Shown piece by piece: positions 1 through 9,319 of a stretch of DNA of 64,000 bases; the stretch's first letter is position 1, and every line of letters starts with the position of its first letter. The stretch lies in contig CAYNJG010000003.1 of NCBI GenBank assembly GCA_964397295.1, positions 1-64,000 on the forward strand. Direction: 5' to 3'. The translations under genes were made by a program, and so were the position numbers. The notes under the pieces were generated by a model. It was not told the DNA's origin. It saw only the letters and a list, made by a program, of their open reading frames with translations, and did no database searches. Origin of the DNA: CAYNJG01 sp964397295. Lineage in GTDB: Bacteria; Planctomycetota; Planctomycetia; Pirellulales; Pirellulaceae.

Positions 1-195
1 GATACGTTTCGCTACTGGAAGAGCTCGGGCAGCGCTCAGTATCTGACGCAGCGTTTTTTCTTCGCGATGGTAACGAAGATCGACGTTCCAATGTTGCAAG
101 TATTTACCGTAGGTGCATTGATGACTTGGTTCTGTCGATCCAAGCCAAGCGACTCGGGTGAAGGCGAAGTAACTGAGATCGCAAGCGATCAATAA
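1..195 (+). CDS. C-terminal end of an unidentified protein (partial)
   Basis: The window opens inside a gene. Frame 1 is open from base 1 to a TAA at 193-195, giving the last 64 residues. A short hydrophobic stretch (roughly residues 38-46) is followed by a charged, acidic C-terminal tail ending EIASDQ, so it could be the last membrane segment and cytoplasmic tail of a membrane protein. The start and most of the protein lie outside the window, so no family can be named. Its 3' end overlaps the convergent membrane-protein gene by 7 bases. That the frame is coding is inferred from the uninterrupted frame and protein-like composition. Confidence 0.55.
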   Translation, partial: DTFRYWKSSGSAQYLTQRFFFAMVTKIDVPMLQVFTVGALMTWFCRSKPSDSGEGEVTEIASDQ

Positions 196-689
196 ACATC
201 CGGTTTAGTTTGGGGATCTGACCAGCGCGTTTCTAGTTGCAGGTACTCGGATAGCATTGCAACGATTCGCTCGTTTACCAGCCCGATGTGGAACGCTGCG
301 AAAAGCACCCACAAATAATCTGCAACTACTCTGGCAGTGCCGTCATAGTTCCCAATCATTCTCGCTGGTCCTTGGACCCAAGCGTGCGAGATTGCCAAAA
401 GGTACCACCAAAGCGAGATTCCAAAGCCGTACCAGAATCGACGGCGAGTTGGTTGATAGACGATTCCAAGTAACGAAAGTAGCAATGCACCATGGGTTGC
501 CATGCGAAAAGCAGTAGCGAAATAGGCTCTGTCGGTAGAAATTAGCGTGTCTGCATACTCGATAGCTACGCAAGAAAAAACCGCAAACATCACGTACCGA
601 TATCTGCCGATAATCTTGTGCGAGCTGAACAGAATCGCGTTGGACACAATCGCGCCGACGACCCCAAACACCAATCCGGTTCCCGACAC
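189..689 (-). CDS. Polytopic membrane protein, unknown function
   Basis: A 166-residue protein with four to five hydrophobic segments (near residues 5-22, 28-48, 62-80, 86-105 and 122-140), so an integral inner-membrane protein. I recognise no family motif. The start is a GTG at 687-689 with no clear Shine-Dalgarno sequence, so the true start could be slightly downstream. The C-terminal 30 residues are hydrophilic (EYLQLETRWSDPQTKPDVY). It is convergent with the partial gene at the window edge, overlapping by 7 bases, and stands apart from the other minus-strand genes. The gene call is supported by the consistent membrane-protein composition; the function is unknown. Confidence 0.6.
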   Translation of the reverse strand: MSGTGLVFGVVGAIVSNAILFSSHKIIGRYRYVMFAVFSCVAIEYADTLISTDRAYFATAFRMATHGALLLSLLGIVYQPTRRRFWYGFGISLWWYLLAISHAWVQGPARMIGNYDGTARVVADYLWVLFAAFHIGLVNERIVAMLSEYLQLETRWSDPQTKPDVY

Positions 690-737
690 TACTGCGTAGT
701 GGGACCTTGCGTCTGACCAGACACCGAATTCACCGGG

Positions 738-995
738 TCAGAGCCAAATTTTTGGTAGACCTATGTGAAGATTTGCTGCGATCGTTCCACAAGTGAATAG
801 CAAGATACCGACATGAAACGCGCGACGACGTTCATCCGACGCCAATGCCAGAGCTGCTGCATTGAAAATCAACCAGGGGACGGCGCAGGCAAGCGCACTC
901 ACCAAGGGATCGGGCCAATAAAATTTGACACAACCAGCGGTGATTGCGACCATTGCCATAACGCTGAACAGATGATGAACGCGAAAACGAAACAT
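738..995 (-). CDS. Small membrane protein, unknown function
   Basis: An 85-residue protein with an ATG start at 993-995. It has a basic N-terminus (MFRFRVHHLF) followed by three predicted membrane segments (about residues 9-25, 30-50 and 60-77). Small proteins that begin with a basic RFRxHxLF-type segment and a hydrophobic stretch are common in planctomycetes, but I cannot assign this one a named family. It lies 116 bases downstream of the ECF sigma gene on the same strand. A long imperfect hairpin between the two may end the sigma transcript, so co-transcription is uncertain. Confidence 0.5.
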   Translation of the reverse strand: MFRFRVHHLFSVMAMVAITAGCVKFYWPDPLVSALACAVPWLIFNAAALALASDERRRAFHVGILLFTCGTIAANLHIGLPKIWL

Positions 996-1018
996 AAGAT
1001 TTCATTGAGAAAACTCGG

Positions 1019-1068
1019 CTAGTTTCGAAGCTTTCGCTCCTCGCGACGGAATCTTGGAGCGAAACTAG
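1019..1068 (-). terminator. Bulged 13-bp inverted repeat, possible terminator of the sigma-kinase operon
   Basis: The arm GGAGCGAAACTAG (1056-1068) pairs with CTAGTTTCG (1019-1027) plus CTCC (1037-1040), leaving a 9-base bulge made by a repeated TTTCG. On the minus strand the stem is followed by GAGTTTTCTC, a weak T-rich tract. It lies just past the sigma-factor stop, so a terminator is the simplest reading, but the U-tract is poor. Confidence 0.35.
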
Positions 1069-1111
1069 CTGACGGCGGTTTGACGAGAGAGTTCGGCGAT
1101 TGCTCAGCCGA

Positions 1112-1690
1112 TCAATAAACTTTCTTCAACGCTTCCAAGGCTCGCACCCAAAGCATGCGCGTTGCGGCGGAAGTGCGGTCGATCTTTTCTGCGATCGCTG
1201 CATGTGACATGCCCTCGATGTGACGAAGCTGAAGGACTTGACGGTAGTCATCAGGCAACTGTTCCATTGCCGCGGCTAGTTTCAATGTCTGTTCCGCTCG
1301 TTCTGCGGCGGACGCTGGACTTCCTTCTTTTCCGATAGCCAATTGCTCGATGCGAACGCTGGCTTCGTCGATCGCAGACTGGATCGTTTTCTCACGACCT
1401 TCTCCACGTTTTGCCGTCTTCAAAAGGTCTCTGTCAGCTCGAAGAATAACCCGCGTTAAGATAACGCGCAACCACGCCATTCGTTCGCCATGTGTGGTGC
1501 CGCGAAATCCTGCTTCTCCATTCCATGCATCAATGAGTGTCTGTTGAACAATGTCCGATGCGTCCAATCTGCCGCGTAGGGCATTGGGCAATTGACGTTC
1601 GGCTAGCATTTTCAACCATGGCCGAAGTGGGCCGATAGACCACGTTGCGCGTAGAGAATCTTCGGCGTCGGAGGAGGAAGTTGAAGTCAT
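1112..1690 (-). CDS. ECF-type RNA polymerase sigma factor, kinase-coupled
   Basis: A 192-residue sigma-70-family factor that would direct RNA polymerase to a specific promoter set. Region 2 is seen around residues 36-56 (LPNALRGRLDASDIVQQTLIDAW), and region 4 around 135-190, with a helix-turn-helix near 158-185 (EGMSHAAIAEKIDRTSAATRML). I chose the ATG at 1688-1690 because it overlaps the TGA of the upstream kinase gene (ATGA, 1687-1690), a classic translational coupling. A longer frame upstream lies inside the kinase gene. There is no anti-sigma gene nearby, and in planctomycetes ECF factors beside Ser/Thr kinases are thought to be controlled by phosphorylation (inference here). The order kinase-then-sigma is the reverse of the second pair at 42.7-46.8 kb. 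Confidence 0.85.
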   Translation of the reverse strand: MTSTSSSDAEDSLRATWSIGPLRPWLKMLAERQLPNALRGRLDASDIVQQTLIDAWNGEAGFRGTTHGERMAWLRVILTRVILRADRDLLKTAKRGEGREKTIQSAIDEASVRIEQLAIGKEGSPASAAERAEQTLKLAAAMEQLPDDYRQVLQLRHIEGMSHAAIAEKIDRTSAATRMLWVRALEALKKVY

Positions 1691-4600
1691 GCTTTCGCTC
1701 CGATCGGCGTTTCGCTCGAGGACGGCTTGATTTTTTTCGACACGAGAGACCAGAGTAGCCATATAAACAGGAATCCAAACCAATAGCGAAATGCGTATCC
1801 GAAAACAGTGATGATCCCGAATAGTACTTCTCGCAATCCCACGTGGTAGATCAGCATTTCATCGGAGAATATTCTTTCCGTATAGATAAGAGAAACGAAA
1901 GAGATGACCACCAATAACGCTAAGAATATCCACTTGCCTCGATTGGTGTACATAGGCACTCCCTCGTTGTTTGTTGGAGTCCGCATTATCCACCACAAGC
2001 CGAGCGGCGTTGCCAACCAGCGATAACCGTCGTGCAACGTAATGAAACCAAACCAGCTTGTTCGCACGACCATGACAAAGAGCAGGGCTACCAACGGAGC
2101 CAACAAGAAGAACGAGAGACTCCACCTGCGTTGCACGACCATCGTGCCGACGTAGAAGAATGGCAAGACGAACGCGAGCAGAATAAGAGTCGATCGAATG
2201 CCAGTGAATACAATGTCTTGAATTGAACGTCCGTGTTGAGAGAATCGGTAATAGCCAACTCGACGTGGATCGGCTCGTGTTGGTTCAACCGCACTGAGTT
2301 GGGGTACGTCATCGCCGACGAGCTTTTGTACTCGCGTCCCACTCTTCGACGGCCAGAGTAACGAAGTATCTCCGTTGCCAGTGATCGCCCGCATTTTCTT
2401 GTCAGCAATTGTTTTTGCTTCGAATTCGCCGATCACTTCACCGCTGGCTAAATCGATCAAGTTGACGGGCGGACCGGCACTGGGGTTCGTTCGGTTAAGA
2501 TTTGGAGAGTCGTGGACCCATGCTGTTGGGCTTGATTCATTTATGGTTAGCGAACGATGGTATTCGTCCCGTAGATCAAGCTTCCAGATGAGGTTGTTCG
2601 TCAGTACTTCTCTGCATTCCAACGCATCTCGCTTCAATACCAACAGTTCCACCGTCGTATCACCAGTGACATCCTTGAACCAAATGCTGCGCGTTCGATA
2701 TTTTTCCTCGTCGGTATGGACGTTGCGAAACGAGACTTCGTCGTCACTAATGTCCACAATCACGTGTTGCAGTGTATTGCGCCAATTGCTGGCCAAGTAC
2801 AGGTTCACTTCCTCTGAACCGGAAGAAACAGCCATCGCGCCGGTCGACTCAGTTGATCGTCGCTTGGTAGCAAATAGGTGTTCCATCCCGTCTGGTAACG
2901 TGGTACTCGTCAAAACTTCGCCGTTCGTGGCGTTTCGTATGACAAGATTCGTTGGGCGAGAATCTGCATATTGATCGGTGTTACCATCAGCCCTCACTAG
3001 ATAAGCGATCCTGGGGCGACCTTGGACCTGGAACGTGACGAACGGACCAGGGAAGTAGCGTGACTGCACGCCGCCTTTCAACGGTTCCGTCATCCACAAC
3101 CGGTCACCTTGTTTGCCATCCCAGACTGCGATCCGAACTTCGTCCTCATCTTCGAGTTGCTCTGGACCGATCACGTCTGTAATTCCATCGCCGTTTACGT
3201 CCGCAAATTGGATGTCGTTTAAACTGCCTGGACGGTTGCGTCTTCTCGCACCATGCAGAAACTGCTTAGACCAGAGGACGCGACCGTTGGCGGCATTCAA
3301 CATCGACATTTGCAACGTTTCGAGTTGTTTGTTTTCAGCGGAGTGGGAATTCCCGTTGCCAACGATTAAAAGTCGATCTGGCTGTCCCGGAGCAGTTACT
3401 GTGGTTGCGTACAATATCCCGCCGCGTGGTTCGGCAGACATGGTCCAATACGAACGACCGGTATCGCCATCCAGCAGTTGAGGCGCGGAATTGTAAAACG
3501 GTTGCGAGATTAGAAAATCGTAGCTGCCGTCGGGATAACGAATGGGATAAAACGCTGCATTGTCAGAAGCGTTCGTTTGTGTGGACCACAGTGTCTTTTG
3601 CCGATCGACATCGATAATACTGAGACGTTCGGGCAATAGTCCTTTGACGCCGGCGAACTTCCTGACCTTTTGAGAACCTGTCGCGTCAGTAGTTTGCGTT
3701 GTCCAAGTGGCGACAATTTCTGACTCGCCCAGTCGGATCGTCGCGGGCTGACGGTCACGCAAAAAAATGAGCGTTTCATCGCCATCTAAGAAGGGTCCAG
3801 GACGTCGGTAAAAGATACGTGCGTTCGCATTGTCACTTTGTTTCGAAGCACACAGAGTAACGCCGGACGCAACCGAAACCGCATCGTGGCTTCGCGGAGA
3901 AAACTGAATCGTCATCGAATCCATTTCAGTCTCCGTCATAGACCCGCCCACGAAATCGACTTCTACGATACTCGGATCAAGTCCCGCCAATTGACATCGA
4001 ATGGCGTCGATCTCGGCACGACCAATCTCGCGCGGTGCGGTCGCAACCGAGTGACTTGCCCACATGATCGAATGCCCATCAGCTCCAGATATCCAGTCCA
4101 CGTAGACCGAGGCCAAACCAATCTCAGTGCTTGTGCCAGGTATAAGTTCGATCGGTGACGAACCATTGACGCTTGCGCAAACGAAGTCTCGTGTGCCGTC
4201 GTTGTCGATGTCGGCAGTAAGAGCTAATCGATTTAAGTCGTAGTGATAAGCGTTTTCGAGATTCCAGAGGTCGTTGCCATTGGAAGCGTCGAGTAACGCG
4301 AGTTGGTTTTGACGCGTACGCAAGCTACGTATGTGAACACCGGCGGGAACGAGAATTTCGTCTCGACCATCGTTGTTCACGTCAGAAACCAACGGCCAAT
4401 CGACCTTTGCTGGGTAGGCCGTCGATCGCCCGAATTCTGGCGATTCACGGATCTGGTCCCAAACTAGCTTGCCGCCAAGCTCATACACGGCGTACCTGGA
4501 TCCAATGATCTTTCCCGCTTTCGTCGTATGGGGTCGATGTGCTTCATAGATCAGTAGCCCCCATTGCATTTCATCGTTTTCACGCCCAAGTCGCACAAGC

Positions 4601-7053
4601 TTCGGTCTCGCTGCCATCCTGCCGCCAAGCTTGATCGGCGTACCCAATAGTTTTCCAGCCTCAAGATCGTAGACCTGGCAAGTGTCGCTGGCAGCATAAA
4701 TTGCCAAGAGTTTGCCAGAGGCTTCGGTAACACGAATAGGAGAAGGCAACGCAAACGTTGATGAGCCACTTGTTCGATGTTGGGTTTTCACGTGGTTGTA
4801 GCTGTTGTCGATTCGAACACGGTATTCCGAGAACTTCATCGAGCCGGTCGTCCGTCCACCGACAACATTTGCGTAGCGCAACTGTCCGTCCCATGTCCAT
4901 TCCGTTCGTTCTGGTACCTTCAACGCTGGTGGCTTCACTGCCACTAGCACGTCGCCTGTCTTTCCATTCAAAAGAGCCAAGCAAACGTCGTTCTGAATTC
5001 CAGGTTGGATGTGCACCATCTGCACGACGAGGTCCGAGACTCCGTCATCGTTGCGATCGCCGACGTCATGTATGTCGACGATACCCGGCAGCACATGTTC
5101 AATCGGCCGTTTGAGAGTCGTCGGATTTCCGTCGCGCAGACGACCGTTTAAGTCATAAGCGTTCGCCCACAAGATGTCTCCACTCGCGTCGACAGCCATC
5201 AATGCGGAGCTACCCATTGCCGCGACTACTGTGTCAGCCTGCTTGTCTGCGTTCAAATCGATCGCCGTCTGTAACGTACGCGCCGGACATGCGATCTGTG
5301 GGTTTTCGTGAAATCTTGCCCGCAGCCATGAGGTATTATTGAGTGGCGGATGTGCTGAAAAATCGATCTCTATCGTCTCGGAATCGGCAGACTCCGCTTC
5401 GCTTTTTTCTACTACGTTGTTCTCAGGATCGATGAGCACAACACGCGTTTCAATCTTTGTCGCGTCGAGTGTCCAATCATTAGCCTCGTCAAAAGCATAG
5501 CGACGTAGCTTGCCGTCGTGGCTCGAGATGACCGCTGGCCCGTCGAATCCGGCTGTTGATGCAGCAAACGCATTCTTAATTGGTATTTCTCGGACTGGTG
5601 GTTCCTGAGACCGCACACTGAATTCCGTATCAGCGCCAGGCTGAATCGGTAGTCGAACTTTCTGGCTCCATCGGCTTCGTGCAGAGAGCATCACGTCGTA
5701 GTCACCGTGTGGCAACTTTTGAAAGGACTGCATCGGCACTGTGAGACTCATCGGATCTACCGAGCTACCGTCAAGGTCTGCCGACTGGATCGTAGTCGAA
5801 TAGGGCCCTCCTGCCGCACGAAGTCGAAATGCCGATTGACTTTGCTCTCGCCAGTTTTCCAAACCAAGGCTCGCCAGCATCCCGATCAGGACCGTAGCCA
5901 TCGTGGCGAAGCCAGCCGCTCTCATGCCGGCCTGATGTTTGCGACTCCAGCGAGCAAGGTGCTCGAAAATCGACGTTGGCTTTGCACGGATGGGACGGTC
6001 GTCTCGGATGGCACGTAGGTCGTCAGCGAGTTCGGCGGCAGTGGAATATCGACGATTGGAGTCCTTTGCCAAACACTTCATCAATACGACATCCAATTCA
6101 CGAGAGATATTGGGTCGAATCGATTTTGGTGACGGAGGTTCCTCAAAACGGATTTTGGAAATCACACCAAGCGGGTCGTCACCTTCGAACGGTGGCCTGC
6201 CGGTAGCAAGTTCGTATAGCGTGGCGCCTAAGCTGTAGATGTCCGATCGATGATCCACATCGACCCGTGCCATATCGGCCTGTTCAGGACTCATGTAACG
6301 CGGCGTGCCAAGCAATGCTCCCGTCATCGTTGCTCCGACGTCGACTAGTCGGCGAGCCAAACCGAAATCGGTCAGCCAAACGCGGCCTTCCCCATCAACG
6401 ATGAGGTTTCCGGGTTTTACATCTCGATGAATAACGTCTCTTTGGTGGGCGTGATCGAGCGCCTCAGCGGCTTGCAAGCCAACGTCCACGATCTCTTCAT
6501 TTGCGACGGGTATCGCCGGTTTCTCGCGATATGCTCGGTGAATCCTTTGAGACAAGCTTTCACCAACAATGCGTTGCATCGCGTACCAGCTGGTGTCACC
6601 TTCGCGACCTGTCGCGTAGACCGGCACGATGTTCGTGTGGTGGAGGGCTCCGGCTGTTTCCGCCTCGCGCTGAAATCGTTCCAATGCTCTTGGATCCACG
6701 ATGCCGAATCGCATGACTTTCAACGCGACGATTCTGTCCAGCGACTTTTCTCGAGCTTCGTAGACGACGCCCATGCCTCCACGACCAAGTTCGCGGATGA
6801 TTTCGTAGTCGCCAACAACGGGCGCGGACTCTAGATTTGCTTGCTGTTCTGGCGACTGGGGATGCCTGAAGAGATCGATACCATCGAGGCAAGCTGCTAA
6901 CCGATCTGCCAGATCCGGATGCTTGCTCAGCAGTTCCTCGCGAGAAACAGAATTCCCTTTTTCGACCTGTTGGAGGTATTCATCCAACACCTCGCCCAAA
7001 CGGAGGTCCAGGGTAGATTCGATTTTTTCGTGCGTTTCGGCGGGATCTTTCAT
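1687..7053 (-). CDS. Giant membrane Ser/Thr protein kinase with extracytoplasmic repeat domain
   Basis: A 1788-residue transmembrane Hanks-type kinase. From the ATG at 7053 (preceded by AAGGTAGAT; a TTG five codons upstream is possible) the order is: N-terminal helical region with a KHPDLADRL motif; kinase domain about 83-350 with glycine loop GRGGMG (90-95), lysine K112 in VALK, catalytic HRD (209-211), DFG (229-231) and GTPRYMSPEQ; a membrane segment near 381-397; about 1200 residues of extracytoplasmic sequence rich in D-x-N-x-DG repeats (VNNDGRDEI, ADVNGDGITDV) resembling FG-GAP/VCBS or PQQ-like propellers; then four to five C-terminal membrane segments. All catalytic residues are present, so it should be active. 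It likely senses an envelope signal and phosphorylates cytoplasmic partners, perhaps the coupled sigma factor. The C-terminal multi-pass module is unusual for this class. Confidence 0.9.
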   Translation of the reverse strand: MKDPAETHEKIESTLDLRLGEVLDEYLQQVEKGNSVSREELLSKHPDLADRLAACLDGIDLFRHPQSPEQQANLESAPVVGDYEIIRELGRGGMGVVYEAREKSLDRIVALKVMRFGIVDPRALERFQREAETAGALHHTNIVPVYATGREGDTSWYAMQRIVGESLSQRIHRAYREKPAIPVANEEIVDVGLQAAEALDHAHQRDVIHRDVKPGNLIVDGEGRVWLTDFGLARRLVDVGATMTGALLGTPRYMSPEQADMARVDVDHRSDIYSLGATLYELATGRPPFEGDDPLGVISKIRFEEPPSPKSIRPNISRELDVVLMKCLAKDSNRRYSTAAELADDLRAIRDDRPIRAKPTSIFEHLARWSRKHQAGMRAAGFATMATVLIGMLASLGLENWREQSQSAFRLRAAGGPYSTTIQSADLDGSSVDPMSLTVPMQSFQKLPHGDYDVMLSARSRWSQKVRLPIQPGADTEFSVRSQEPPVREIPIKNAFAASTAGFDGPAVISSHDGKLRRYAFDEANDWTLDATKIETRVVLIDPENNVVEKSEAESADSETIEIDFSAHPPLNNTSWLRARFHENPQIACPARTLQTAIDLNADKQADTVVAAMGSSALMAVDASGDILWANAYDLNGRLRDGNPTTLKRPIEHVLPGIVDIHDVGDRNDDGVSDLVVQMVHIQPGIQNDVCLALLNGKTGDVLVAVKPPALKVPERTEWTWDGQLRYANVVGGRTTGSMKFSEYRVRIDNSYNHVKTQHRTSGSSTFALPSPIRVTEASGKLLAIYAASDTCQVYDLEAGKLLGTPIKLGGRMAARPKLVRLGRENDEMQWGLLIYEAHRPHTTKAGKIIGSRYAVYELGGKLVWDQIRESPEFGRSTAYPAKVDWPLVSDVNNDGRDEILVPAGVHIRSLRTRQNQLALLDASNGNDLWNLENAYHYDLNRLALTADIDNDGTRDFVCASVNGSSPIELIPGTSTEIGLASVYVDWISGADGHSIMWASHSVATAPREIGRAEIDAIRCQLAGLDPSIVEVDFVGGSMTETEMDSMTIQFSPRSHDAVSVASGVTLCASKQSDNANARIFYRRPGPFLDGDETLIFLRDRQPATIRLGESEIVATWTTQTTDATGSQKVRKFAGVKGLLPERLSIIDVDRQKTLWSTQTNASDNAAFYPIRYPDGSYDFLISQPFYNSAPQLLDGDTGRSYWTMSAEPRGGILYATTVTAPGQPDRLLIVGNGNSHSAENKQLETLQMSMLNAANGRVLWSKQFLHGARRRNRPGSLNDIQFADVNGDGITDVIGPEQLEDEDEVRIAVWDGKQGDRLWMTEPLKGGVQSRYFPGPFVTFQVQGRPRIAYLVRADGNTDQYADSRPTNLVIRNATNGEVLTSTTLPDGMEHLFATKRRSTESTGAMAVSSGSEEVNLYLASNWRNTLQHVIVDISDDEVSFRNVHTDEEKYRTRSIWFKDVTGDTTVELLVLKRDALECREVLTNNLIWKLDLRDEYHRSLTINESSPTAWVHDSPNLNRTNPSAGPPVNLIDLASGEVIGEFEAKTIADKKMRAITGNGDTSLLWPSKSGTRVQKLVGDDVPQLSAVEPTRADPRRVGYYRFSQHGRSIQDIVFTGIRSTLILLAFVLPFFYVGTMVVQRRWSLSFFLLAPLVALLFVMVVRTSWFGFITLHDGYRWLATPLGLWWIMRTPTNNEGVPMYTNRGKWIFLALLVVISFVSLIYTERIFSDEMLIYHVGLREVLFGIITVFGYAFRYWFGFLFIWLLWSLVSKKIKPSSSETPIGAKA

Positions 7054-7193
7054 ATCTACCTTAATCAAGAAACCAAGGGCTCTATCTTAGTAGATACGAA
7101 CGCATCAAAGGCGCAACGCAGAATTTTGCACCGAGTTACAGCGAGAATGGATGCTAAGCAGGGTTAATGGCGAGACGCGGTAGAGGTGGTGTT

Positions 7194-8069
7194 TTATCGA
7201 TACCGCAGAATGCAATACAGCGCTTGTACTGCGTCTTTGATACCGATCTTTTTGCCTTCTTCCCAAGAGCGAGCGTCGTAAGAAACAGGGCGTTCGATGA
7301 TCTCAGCACCCTTCTTCGCCAACTTGGCGGTGAGTTCGACTTCGAATCCGAATCGATCTTGCTCAAGTTCAATCTCGTTTAGCAAACTGCGGCGCACGAT
7401 TTTGTAGCAAGTCTCCATGTCAGTTAGGCGAAGCCCCGTTGCCCAATTCGAGAATTGAGTGAGGACTTTGTTGCCGAAACGATGAAGGGCAGAAGAGCCC
7501 TTATATCGAGCTTCCATGAAACGCGAGCCGTAAACGACATCGGTTTCGCCTTTCGCCAGCGGTTCGATCAGCGAAGGAATGTCGTGCGGGTTGTACTCTA
7601 AGTCGGCGTCTTGGACCATTACGTGGCTGCCGGTGGCTTCCTGGAATCCACGACGCAAAGCGGCGCCTTTGCCTTGGTTTTTTTCTTGAATGCAAACTCG
7701 CATTCCCGGAAACTCTTGGTTCAAAGAGTGCAGTTCGGCGATACTGCCATCCGTGCTTCCGTCATCGACAGCGATGACTTCGATTGGCAATGGCAAATCG
7801 TGCAGCGTGCGGATGACTCGGGCAATTGTGTTTTTCTCGTTGTAGACCGGCACAACGATGCTCAGCAGAAAACTGGGCGGCAAGGCAAATGAAAGTTCGC
7901 CAGTTACCTCACCCTGATCAAGCTCTCGCTGTAGGTCATCGATCGACTCGAGTGTCGTTGATGCTCGGGAAACTGCGGACTCATCAGCTTTTGATGGCGA
8001 ATTCGGTCCGACGACATTGCGGTCTTGTTTCTTGTCCGACTCGATTTCTGATTCGATCTCGATTCCCAT
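7194..8069 (-). CDS. Family 2 glycosyltransferase, dolichol/undecaprenyl-phosphate sugar transferase type
   Basis: A 291-residue GT-A-fold glycosyltransferase. The catalytic domain starts near residue 69 (SIVVPVYNEKNTI), with the nucleotide-sugar-binding VDDGSTDG motif around 101-108 and the metal-binding QDADLEYNP around 153-161. The ending (RPVSYDARSWEEGKKIGIKD) is typical of DPM1/DpmI-like enzymes that load a sugar onto a polyprenyl phosphate. No membrane segments follow, so it should be a peripheral membrane enzyme. About 65 N-terminal residues are charged and low in complexity (ESEIESDKK), an extension without family meaning. I chose the ATG at 8067-8069; a TTG 14 codons upstream is possible. 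It precedes the kinase gene by 140 bases on the same strand, and joint transcription is possible but unproven. Confidence 0.85.
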   Translation of the reverse strand: MGIEIESEIESDKKQDRNVVGPNSPSKADESAVSRASTTLESIDDLQRELDQGEVTGELSFALPPSFLLSIVVPVYNEKNTIARVIRTLHDLPLPIEVIAVDDGSTDGSIAELHSLNQEFPGMRVCIQEKNQGKGAALRRGFQEATGSHVMVQDADLEYNPHDIPSLIEPLAKGETDVVYGSRFMEARYKGSSALHRFGNKVLTQFSNWATGLRLTDMETCYKIVRRSLLNEIELEQDRFGFEVELTAKLAKKGAEIIERPVSYDARSWEEGKKIGIKDAVQALYCILRYR

Positions 8070-8316
8070 CGATTGGCTCACTGTGTCCAGGGGTTGTTGT
8101 AAGTGCCGCAAGTATCCTTACGATCAAAAAGATAGCTCGTTGGTTCCACACGCCGCCCGCGTAGTCGAGATCATGTTCCTGAAACGTGCAGGGAATGGTG
8201 TTGCGACTGCCGTCTGTTAGGATTGCGAGACTAATGCGGGATTCGCGGAATCGCGCAAGAATGCGAATACTTAACTAAGCTGCAAACTCACCGTCCTCAA
8301 AAAGAGATCAGACAAC

Positions 8317-9312
8317 TTGAGTACCTTTCCCTTAGAAGCAGACGGCCGCGTCGAAATCGATGGTGTCCGATTGAAACTGAGTCATCCCAACGAATCCTCT
8401 GGGCAATGGATTGGCCAGCACGAGGTGCTTCAGCAATTGCTTGCTTGTTGGTTGGTTGTCGATGAAAAGGATCTCCCACTCGCACCGCGACTCGTGGGCC
8501 CTCCTGGTATCGGAAAAACAGCGCTTGGCATGGCTGCAGCGCGAGCTCGAGAACAAGACCTCTACATCTACCAGTGCACCGCCGACACGCGACCGGAAGA
8601 CTTGTTGGTTACGCCAGTGTTGGCAGAGAGCGGAAAGATTGCCTACCACGCGTCGCCGTTGGTGACGGCAATGTTGCGCGGTGGGGTTTGTCTTCTGGAT
8701 GAGGGCAACCGCATGAATGAAAAATCGTGGGCGAGCCTCGCGCCGTTGTTGGACCATCGACGTTATGTCGAATCCATCGTCGCAGGCATCACGATTCCGG
8801 CGCATGCGGATTTTCGCTGTGCGGTAACAATGAATGAGGATGAGTCGACGTACGAGATTCCGGATTACATCCTGAGTCGTTTGCAACCGACATTGAGCAT
8901 CGGCTTTCCCGACAAGCAAGACGAGATGGCGATCCTCCAATACCATCTGCCATTTGCGGAGTCGGAGATGCTGTCGATGACGGTCGACTTCTTGCAACAG
9001 TCGCATGCATTGAAGCTGGACTTTTCTACACGCGATGGAATTAACTTGCTCCGCTTTGCCATGAAGCGTTTACAGCAGCAGCCGGACCATCCGGTCAACA
9101 AGGACGCGACCTGGAAAGAAGCCCTGTTGCGTTGCTTGGGTGATGAAGCGTTGGATTTGGAGGCATTGGCCGACCGCGAGCGACAGACGCTGGGCGGTGA
9201 TGCAGTGCCGTTGGGGCTGGGTGACTTCTTCTTCGACATGAACGATCCTTTGCATCCAGATCGCAATGACGACGATGATGACGAAAACAAAGATGATGAA
9301 TTAGAGTTCTAA
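8317..9312 (+). CDS. MoxR-like AAA+ ATPase
   Basis: A 331-residue AAA+ ATPase of the MoxR/RavA-like type, which uses ATP hydrolysis to remodel partner proteins, usually with a VWA-domain cofactor. Walker A is GPPGIGKT (61-68), Walker B is VCLLDEGNR (124-132), a sensor segment follows at CAVTMNEDE, and an arginine-bearing SRLQPTLSI segment lies near residue 190. The tail is strikingly acidic (DRNDDDDDENKDDELEF). The start is a TTG at 8317-8319, the only sensible start that keeps the N-terminus, behind a weak AAGAGA. The next gene starts 1-7 bases after the stop, so the two are certainly co-transcribed. A VWA protein that could serve as partner lies 4 kb downstream on the same strand. Confidence 0.85.
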   Translation: MSTFPLEADGRVEIDGVRLKLSHPNESSGQWIGQHEVLQQLLACWLVVDEKDLPLAPRLVGPPGIGKTALGMAAARAREQDLYIYQCTADTRPEDLLVTPVLAESGKIAYHASPLVTAMLRGGVCLLDEGNRMNEKSWASLAPLLDHRRYVESIVAGITIPAHADFRCAVTMNEDESTYEIPDYILSRLQPTLSIGFPDKQDEMAILQYHLPFAESEMLSMTVDFLQQSHALKLDFSTRDGINLLRFAMKRLQQQPDHPVNKDATWKEALLRCLGDEALDLEALADRERQTLGGDAVPLGLGDFFFDMNDPLHPDRNDDDDDENKDDELEF

Positions 9313-9319
9313 ATTGGCT

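Noticed and set aside
8332..9006. Long antisense open frame opposite the MoxR gene
   Set aside because: It lies fully inside a well-supported gene and its product is basic, low-complexity sequence with no motif.
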